Of a stretch of DNA of 64,000 nt, positions 57,031 to 64,000 are shown piece after piece. The stretch is from Legionella impletisoli (GTDB taxonomy: Bacteria; Pseudomonadota; Gammaproteobacteria; Legionellales; Legionellaceae): the NCBI RefSeq assembly GCF_900639875.1, contig NZ_CAAAIA010000004.1, positions 1 through 64,000 on the forward strand, given 5' to 3'. The stretch's first letter is position 1. Every line of letters starts with the position of its first letter. A program made the position numbers and the translations under genes. The notes under the pieces were generated by a model. The model was not told where the DNA came from and did not search any database. It saw nothing but the letters and a program-made list of their open reading frames with translations.

Positions 57031-57158
57031 GTAAGCTTAAGATTCTATATTTACATGAATGTTAGGACATTCACGTTTTGAACTGGGGTGTATTTTGCAG
57101 TGATTTAATTCGCTTGTCAATTATGATTTAAAAAAAATCAGTGTTTCTTGCGCTATAG

Positions 57159-57206
57159 ATCCCGCCCAGAAGTTAATGTTCGTTCGATTGGCTCACTGAG
57201 CGGGAT
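57159..57206 (-). terminator. Possible hairpin after lolB
   Basis: ATCCCGC and GCGGGAT pair over seven bases around a long loop, 12 bases past the lolB stop. A T-run appears only about 25 bases later on the minus strand, so this is a weak candidate. Confidence 0.3.
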
Positions 57207-57217
57207 TTGATGAGTAG

Positions 57218-57817
57218 TTATACAGACCAGCTCTTAATAACCAGCTTCATCGATAACCCATGTCCGGTTAATTGAATTTTGCTGGGCAAATCAACGTTCC
57301 CTTTCGAGGTGTAGTTAAGATACTTCACGGTGTAACCGGATTGCTTTAAAGTTTTTAAGTGATTATAGCGATCGTATTCGGTGACTTGAACAGGCCCTGG
57401 TGCTGGTAAACCTCTAACCCAATAATATAAGTTACTCACGGGTAATTTAATTCCAGTTTCCTGTGCAAGTAACTTATCGGCGCTATTGGACGTAACGGTT
57501 TTTGGTCCATCCTTATAGGTAATAACGCCTCCATTTTTCTCAATGATCACCGTACCCCCACCAAGAGGTCCAAAGAGACGAATTTGATACTGACCTGCGC
57601 CTTGCTGTTTCCAATTAACAGAAGCTGTCCAGGATTTATTTTGATTCTTAGCCGCCATAGCGCCATTGATGACCCAGGAAGAAACAGTCGCTGTTTTTTC
57701 TTCACGCTCTTTTACGGGCATAGTTTCATTTACTGGCGCCTCAGCAGCGGGCCTCGGAGGAGCACAAGCAGTTAATAGACAAAAGCTCAGAAGAACTAAT
57801 TTTTTTGCAGCATTCAT
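57218..57817 (-). CDS. lolB: Outer membrane lipoprotein LolB
   Basis: LolB receives lipoproteins from LolA and inserts them into the outer membrane. The 199-residue protein has a lipoprotein signal with lipobox LTAC (cysteine at about 18), then WVINGAMAAKNQNKSWTASVNW, IRLFGPLGGGTVIIEKNGG in outline, the protruding-loop region, and YYWVRGLPAPGP. ATG 57817 gives a proper lipoprotein signal; the longer frame does not. ispE, which normally follows, is missing. Confidence 0.93.
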   Translation of the reverse strand: MNAAKKLVLLSFCLLTACAPPRPAAEAPVNETMPVKEREEKTATVSSWVINGAMAAKNQNKSWTASVNWKQQGAGQYQIRLFGPLGGGTVIIEKNGGVITYKDGPKTVTSNSADKLLAQETGIKLPVSNLYYWVRGLPAPGPVQVTEYDRYNHLKTLKQSGYTVKYLNYTSKGNVDLPSKIQLTGHGLSMKLVIKSWSV

Positions 57818-57989
57818 TGCGGTGAACTCCTTGTTTTTTTGATGTTGAAAATAAGATAGTCGTTGTCTGATAAATAGCAACCATTTGTAAAATCCTGTCG
57901 AAATGTTTTCTGGGAGCACAGACCATAAGGACAATAGTTTTTTATGGAACAATACGATAGACTGCTTAGATATGCAATTGAAACTGTGA

Positions 57990-60196
<2,207 letters not shown>

Positions 60197-60260
60197 AGAA
60201 ACGCTATGGCAGATAATCTTTGCTAGCATGATCCTAAGTGGTATGCATGGAGATCTGCAT

Positions 60261-60992
60261 TTATTGTTCCCCCACGAGCTGCTTCATCACCTGATGGGTT
60301 CGTTCAATAAGCTCTTCTTTATTCTCTAAAGTGTATTTCGAGGCGTCGATGGGTTCGCCGATATGTACTTCAGCTGTCTGATTAATATTAAATTGATGAG
60401 TCTTTGCAGGTAGAATTTGAAATGCACCGCGTATTCCAATGGGGATAATGGTCGCTTGTGCTTGAATAGCAGTAATAAAAGCCCCTTTTTTGAATTTTGA
60501 TAATGTTCCATCGCGAGAACGAGTCCCTTCAGGAGCTATCCACATCACAATTCCACTTTCCATTAACTCACGAGCGTATTCTAAATCTTTAATAGCCTGG
60601 GCACGATTTTTTCTATCCACAAAGGGAAATTCTGCTGCTTTCATACCCCCCGCCATAACAGGCACTTTGGACATTTCCTTTTTTGCAAGCATGCGGATAC
60701 TAGTATAAGGAAACGCTTTGATGCTGATCGGGATATCGTATAAGCTCGAGTGATTACACATAATGATTGTGGGCTCATTTTCTTTTGGCTTAACATCATG
60801 CGGATTAACAACCTTCACATTAACGCGTACCAGCTTTAATATGCGATCGACCCATCTGCGCATGGTTTTATCAACCCAATTGCGGTTAATCGTTCCCGTC
60901 ATTTTTCGAAATATGGCTTTGATACAAGCATTAGCGGTATAAATAACAGAAAGAATAATGATCCATAAGGTACGTGGTTTGCTAGCTTTCAT
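60261..60992 (-). CDS. plsC: 1-acyl-sn-glycerol-3-phosphate acyltransferase (PlsC-type)
   Basis: This 243-residue membrane-bound acyltransferase probably converts lysophosphatidate to phosphatidate. It has a membrane segment near the N terminus (LWIIILSVIYTANACI), the catalytic CNHSSLYDIP (H-x4-D), the FPFVDRKNRAQA motif, and the acceptor motif APEGTRSRDG, with IPIGIRGAF at the end. Related LPLAT enzymes with other acceptors cannot be excluded. mutM lies 74 bp upstream on the same strand. Confidence 0.9.
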   Translation of the reverse strand: MKASKPRTLWIIILSVIYTANACIKAIFRKMTGTINRNWVDKTMRRWVDRILKLVRVNVKVVNPHDVKPKENEPTIIMCNHSSLYDIPISIKAFPYTSIRMLAKKEMSKVPVMAGGMKAAEFPFVDRKNRAQAIKDLEYARELMESGIVMWIAPEGTRSRDGTLSKFKKGAFITAIQAQATIIPIGIRGAFQILPAKTHQFNINQTAEVHIGEPIDASKYTLENKEELIERTHQVMKQLVGEQ

Positions 60993-61066
60993 AGGCTCCC
61001 TACAGTAAAAATCGAGAAATAAAAAATGATACTTGATGTGGACTCAATTGCCCATAGCATTTTAAT

Positions 61067-61885
61067 TCACTTGGGTTGGCATTGAGGACAAAAGGTTGAA
61101 CGGCGCCCCGATATGATAACGGACTCAATTTTTGAGTGACAGATCTTACAAGAAAGTCCTTGGCGTCCATAGACGTTTAAATTAAGTGCAAAATAACCTG
61201 GTTTCCCATCGGAAGAATAAAAGTCTTTTAAAGTGGTTCCTCCAGCCTGAAGCGCTTGGCTTAATATGGACTTAATCGCATGAATTAAACGCTCTAGTCT
61301 ATCCTTTGAAATAGTTCCCGCTGGCGTTAAGGGATGAATTCCACTCATAAACAAACTCTCGGTGGCATAAATATTTCCAATGCCAACGACTATTTGATTA
61401 TCCATAATAAATGATTTAATGCTTTGTTTTTTGCATATGGCTCGATGGGCTAGGTAATCGATATTAAAGGATTCAGTTAGTGGCTCTTTACCTAATTTTG
61501 TTAAAAGAGGATGCGTAAGCGGATCGCAATTCGTATAAAGCCAAAGCCCAAAGCGACGAGGATCATGATAACGCAAACGCTGTTGATTCGATAGAATAAC
61601 TTCTACATGATCATGTTTTTTTAAAGCGATGTTTTTATCAAGAATTCTAAGATGACCGGACATACCTAAGTGAATCAGAATAGCGCCTTCAGTCAAGGTT
61701 AGAATGAGGTATTTAGAACGACGAGTAATATCAAGAATCGTCTTCCCTTTACAAAGCGCGTTAAAATTATCCGGGATAGGTCTTCGTAAAGAAGACTGGT
61801 GAATCAGAACCTGTTCTATCGATTGATGAATGAGATGGGGATACAATCCCCATCTTGTGGTTTCTACTTCAGGTAATTCGGGCAT
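61067..61885 (-). CDS. mutM: Formamidopyrimidine-DNA glycosylase
   Basis: MutM (Fpg) removes 8-oxoguanine and other oxidised purines from DNA. The 272-residue protein starts MPELPEVETTRWGL, whose Pro2 and Glu3 are catalytic, and shows LIHLGMSGHLRIL, the helix-two-turn-helix VVGIGNIYATESLF, and a C-terminal zinc finger C-x2-C ... C-x2-C (CKIC, CPQC). It is complete. It lies 26 bp downstream of a small membrane protein gene. Confidence 0.97.
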   Translation of the reverse strand: MPELPEVETTRWGLYPHLIHQSIEQVLIHQSSLRRPIPDNFNALCKGKTILDITRRSKYLILTLTEGAILIHLGMSGHLRILDKNIALKKHDHVEVILSNQQRLRYHDPRRFGLWLYTNCDPLTHPLLTKLGKEPLTESFNIDYLAHRAICKKQSIKSFIMDNQIVVGIGNIYATESLFMSGIHPLTPAGTISKDRLERLIHAIKSILSQALQAGGTTLKDFYSSDGKPGYFALNLNVYGRQGLSCKICHSKIESVIISGRRSTFCPQCQPK

Positions 61886-61910
61886 GGTTTGCCATAGAGC
61901 TTAAGAAAAA

Positions 61911-62147
61911 TTATGAACGGTCTTTGTCATCATGTTCGATTATACGACCATTCTTTTTTGAAGCAGCCTTATCTGGAAAAAAATAACTTTTAACAAAGTA
62001 GACTAGCCAAATAACCCCTCCAATGACTATGCCCCAAACCAAAACATAAGAAAACATGATGAGTAAGCCAATTGCCAGAGCAATTCCAATTCCTAAAATA
62101 ATGAAAGGAATGAGCTGCTCAAGGATGTTTTGAAATTTTTTATCCAT
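61911..62147 (-). CDS. Small membrane protein of unknown function
   Basis: A 78-residue protein from ATG 62147, chosen for the AAGG site upstream. Two close hydrophobic segments (FIILGIGIALAIGLLIMFSY and VLVWGIVIGGVIWLVYF) are followed by a charged tail (DKAASKKNGRIIEHDDKDRS), so it is an inner-membrane protein with a cytoplasmic tail. I recognise no family. It precedes mutM on the same strand. Confidence 0.7.
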   Translation of the reverse strand: MDKKFQNILEQLIPFIILGIGIALAIGLLIMFSYVLVWGIVIGGVIWLVYFVKSYFFPDKAASKKNGRIIEHDDKDRS

Positions 62148-62283
62148 AGCTTGCCTTTGCAGAAGTCTTAATAAGTTTAGCCACATCAATACAAAAATAG
62201 ATAGGTGTGGTCATCGATAGGATATCGTTTCAGGAATTATGCGCTACTATTAGCATACTTGCAAATCGATTTGCATAAAAACT

Positions 62284-62293
62284 GTGGTATAAT
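62284..62293 (+). promoter_or_regulatory. Extended -10 promoter upstream of the desaturase
   Basis: TGTGGTATAAT contains a perfect TATAAT with the TG-n extension two bases upstream (TGGTATAAT). A weak -35 lies about 16 bases before it. Transcription would start near 62300, leaving a leader of about 150 bases before the desaturase. Confidence 0.5.
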
Positions 62294-62451
62294 GAAAAGT
62301 AACTCGCTATTTTATGGGCAAAAAATGTTTTTCCTAGACAGTTCCTTAAATGCTCGAGTCTATATTTACGAATCAAACAATCGGATTATGAGTAAAGTTC
62401 GTGAATGAACAGAGTAATGAATTTCTAAATAATTCGTTTTTGGAGTAGCTT

Positions 62452-63639
62452 ATGCTTTATGGCTTGTTAAACTTATCTTTTTGGGGTTATGTTATTGCGG
62501 CCCTGGTTCTGACTCAAATAACGATCGCCTCAGTTACGTTGTATTTGCATCGTTATCAAACGCATCGAGCCTTAACGCTCCATCCTATTGTCAGTCATTT
62601 TTTCCGCTTCTGGCTTTGGTTAACCACCGGCATGGTTACAGCAGAGTGGGTGGCTATTCATCGCAAACACCACGCAACAACGGATATCGAAGGTGACCCT
62701 CATAGTCCTAAAGTGCTTGGTTTGAAAAAAGTCTTTTGGCAAGGGGCTGAGTTGTATCGCCAAGCGTCCAAAGATAAAGAAATGATAGCGAAATATTCTC
62801 ACGGCACGCCGAATGATTGGATAGAACGAAACCTTTATTCACGCTATTCGGCTTTAGGCATTGCCGTCATGTTTTTCATTGATTTCCTGTTATTTGGAGT
62901 TCCCGGTGTTACCATCTGGGCGATTCAGATGATTTGGATCCCACTGTGGGCTGCAGGTGTAGTGAACGGAGTGGGTCACTTTTGGGGCTATCGTAATTTT
63001 GAATGTCCAGATGCAGCAACTAATGTATTCCCTTGGGGGTTTTGGATTGGGGGTGAAGAGCTCCACAATAACCACCATACCTTTGCCTCTTCAGCCAAGT
63101 TTTCAGTGAAGTGGTGGGAGTTTGATATAGGCTGGTTTTATATTCGCTGCTTATCTTTATTAGGATTAGCTAAAGTGAAAAAGCTTCCACCTAAATTAGC
63201 GCGTGAGGAAGGAAAGTTACATGTTGACTTAGATACTGTTAAAGCGGTGATTTCGAACCGTTTTCAAGTGATGTCGCAATATTATAAGCACGTCATTCGG
63301 CCTATCTTACGTCATGAGAAGCGACATGGCTTAGAAAGCCCTAACGATAAACGCTTATTTGTTCGCGCAGGTCGTTTATTGCGTCGTCAGGAAAAACTTT
63401 TATCCCCACGAGCGAACTCACGATTGCAGGCTTTACTGGGACGTTATGAGAAGCTACGCATGGTCTATAATTACCGTCAATCTCTGCAAAGTATTTGGAC
63501 CAAAACCGCGTCTTCTCAAAAAGAATTAATTGAAGCATTACAACATTGGTGCAAGCAGGCCGAAGAATCTGGCTTGGATGTGCTGCATCAATTTGCTCAA
63601 CAGTTAAAAGGCTATGTTCCCAAAAAAGCATTGGCTTAA
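62452..63639 (+). CDS. Fatty acid desaturase (delta-9 acyl type)
   Basis: A membrane di-iron desaturase that introduces a double bond into acyl chains. The 395-residue protein has four to five hydrophobic segments and the three histidine boxes HRYQTHRAL (H-x4-H form), HRKHHATTD and HNNHHTF. The C-terminal 130 residues are a charged, helical extension beyond the desaturase core. It matches the acyl-CoA/acyl-lipid desaturase group of gammaproteobacteria. A terminator-like hairpin follows. Confidence 0.92.
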   Translation: MLYGLLNLSFWGYVIAALVLTQITIASVTLYLHRYQTHRALTLHPIVSHFFRFWLWLTTGMVTAEWVAIHRKHHATTDIEGDPHSPKVLGLKKVFWQGAELYRQASKDKEMIAKYSHGTPNDWIERNLYSRYSALGIAVMFFIDFLLFGVPGVTIWAIQMIWIPLWAAGVVNGVGHFWGYRNFECPDAATNVFPWGFWIGGEELHNNHHTFASSAKFSVKWWEFDIGWFYIRCLSLLGLAKVKKLPPKLAREEGKLHVDLDTVKAVISNRFQVMSQYYKHVIRPILRHEKRHGLESPNDKRLFVRAGRLLRRQEKLLSPRANSRLQALLGRYEKLRMVYNYRQSLQSIWTKTASSQKELIEALQHWCKQAEESGLDVLHQFAQQLKGYVPKKALA

Positions 63640-63652
63640 TTCACTCATCCTG

Positions 63653-63676
63653 ATCCGAGCCGAATTAGGCTCGGAT
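63653..63676 (+). terminator. Hairpin terminator after the desaturase
   Basis: ATCCGAGCC and GGCTCGGAT form a perfect 9-bp stem with a six-base loop, 14 bases after the stop. The T-run is short (TT), so termination may be partial. Confidence 0.55.
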
Positions 63677-63888
63677 TTCAGCGACTCCAACTCAACAATC
63701 CAATGCTACCCTATCTGAATTAGTTGCAATTTTAGCATTTGACATTCCAAACATTTCATCCATTATAATTACTTCCAATAGTCAATATTGTTTTTGAATT
63801 AATTTATCGTTTCTGTGTATGTGGAAATTTATTAAATCGAGGGTAACCGTTCTTATATATACACATAGTTTATGATTAGGAGATGATT

Positions 63889-64000
63889 ATGGAGCGAAGG
63901 ATTGCGCTGGTGACAGGAGGAACAGGTGGTATTGGTACGGCTATAAGTCAAAGACTTGCTAAAGACTTTCAGGTGGTTGCCTGTTATTTCAAAAACGGAA
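63889..64000 (+). CDS. phaB: PhaB-like short-chain dehydrogenase, 5' part only
   Basis: The first 37 codons of a short-chain dehydrogenase run off the window edge. MERRIALVTGGTGGIGTAIS is the NAD(P)-binding start in the form typical of acetoacetyl-CoA reductase PhaB, which serves polyhydroxybutyrate storage in Legionella. AGGAG lies seven bases before the ATG. A 3-oxoacyl-ACP reductase (FabG) is possible. Confidence 0.7.
   Translation, partial: MERRIALVTGGTGGIGTAISQRLAKDFQVVACYFKNG

Noticed and set aside
62205-62408. Open frame of 67 codons upstream of the desaturase
   Set aside because: It spans the probable extended -10 promoter, has no clear ribosome binding site and no known family. A 27-codon version inside the leader is possible but unsupported.

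Overview
The window reads as chromosomal DNA of a Legionella-type gammaproteobacterium (order Legionellales). I infer this from moderately AT-rich sequence, an lqsR-like regulator whose receiver aspartate falls at position 108, a sdhCDAB-sucABCD-pdxH block followed by a letE-like gene, a DUF2608 gene, and loss of ispE from the lolB/tRNA-Gln/prs neighbourhood, which fits a lineage using the mevalonate route. Almost all of it is core metabolism and housekeeping; there is no prophage, CRISPR array or intact insertion sequence.

Layout: the 3' end of a 5S rRNA gene and its terminator open the window, followed by a large unrecognised 938-residue protein with an internal duplication. Next come a BenE-type transporter, rsgA, and a cca-orn-queH-CDF transporter run. 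The leftward hemC-hemD-hemX-hemY operon lies head to head with a membrane histidine kinase and LqsR-like regulator pair. Then follow cytochrome c5/dsbB, tgt and ppiB. From about 18.5 to 20.3 kb lies the most unusual stretch: a MITE-like palindrome with target duplication, a REP-like element in two copies, and a solo GIY-YIG nuclease gene flanked on both sides by large nested palindromes. Then come nagZ, tsaC, an amidohydrolase, an amino-acid permease, cfa, a phosphoesterase, a PriC-like gene, a biotin carboxylase, a DUF2608 gene, panB-panC, yjdM and DUF4169.

The second half carries a hydrolase-zapE pair, an iron-uptake operon feoA-feoB-feoC with a Fur-box-like palindrome, the TCA cycle genes sdhCDAB and sucABCD, pdxH, a letE-like gene, an SseB-like gene, an MFS transporter, a DUF945 gene and fis. 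These are followed by prs, tRNA-Gln and lolB on the minus strand, coaD overlapping a gamma-glutamyltransferase gene that has no standard start codon, then plsC, mutM, a fatty acid desaturase and the start of a phaB-like reductase.

The genes fit together as central carbon metabolism (SDH, OGDH, succinyl-CoA ligase), cofactor synthesis (haem, pantothenate/CoA, PLP, queuosine), membrane lipid modification (Cfa, PlsC, desaturase) and growth-phase control (LqsS/LqsR-like pair, LetE-like, Fis). The features most worth a second look are the nested palindromes around the GIY-YIG gene, the AUU or frameshift start of ggt at the end of coaD, a CsrA-type hairpin on the lqsR ribosome binding site, and a kinase-regulator pair with no autoinducer synthase beside it.
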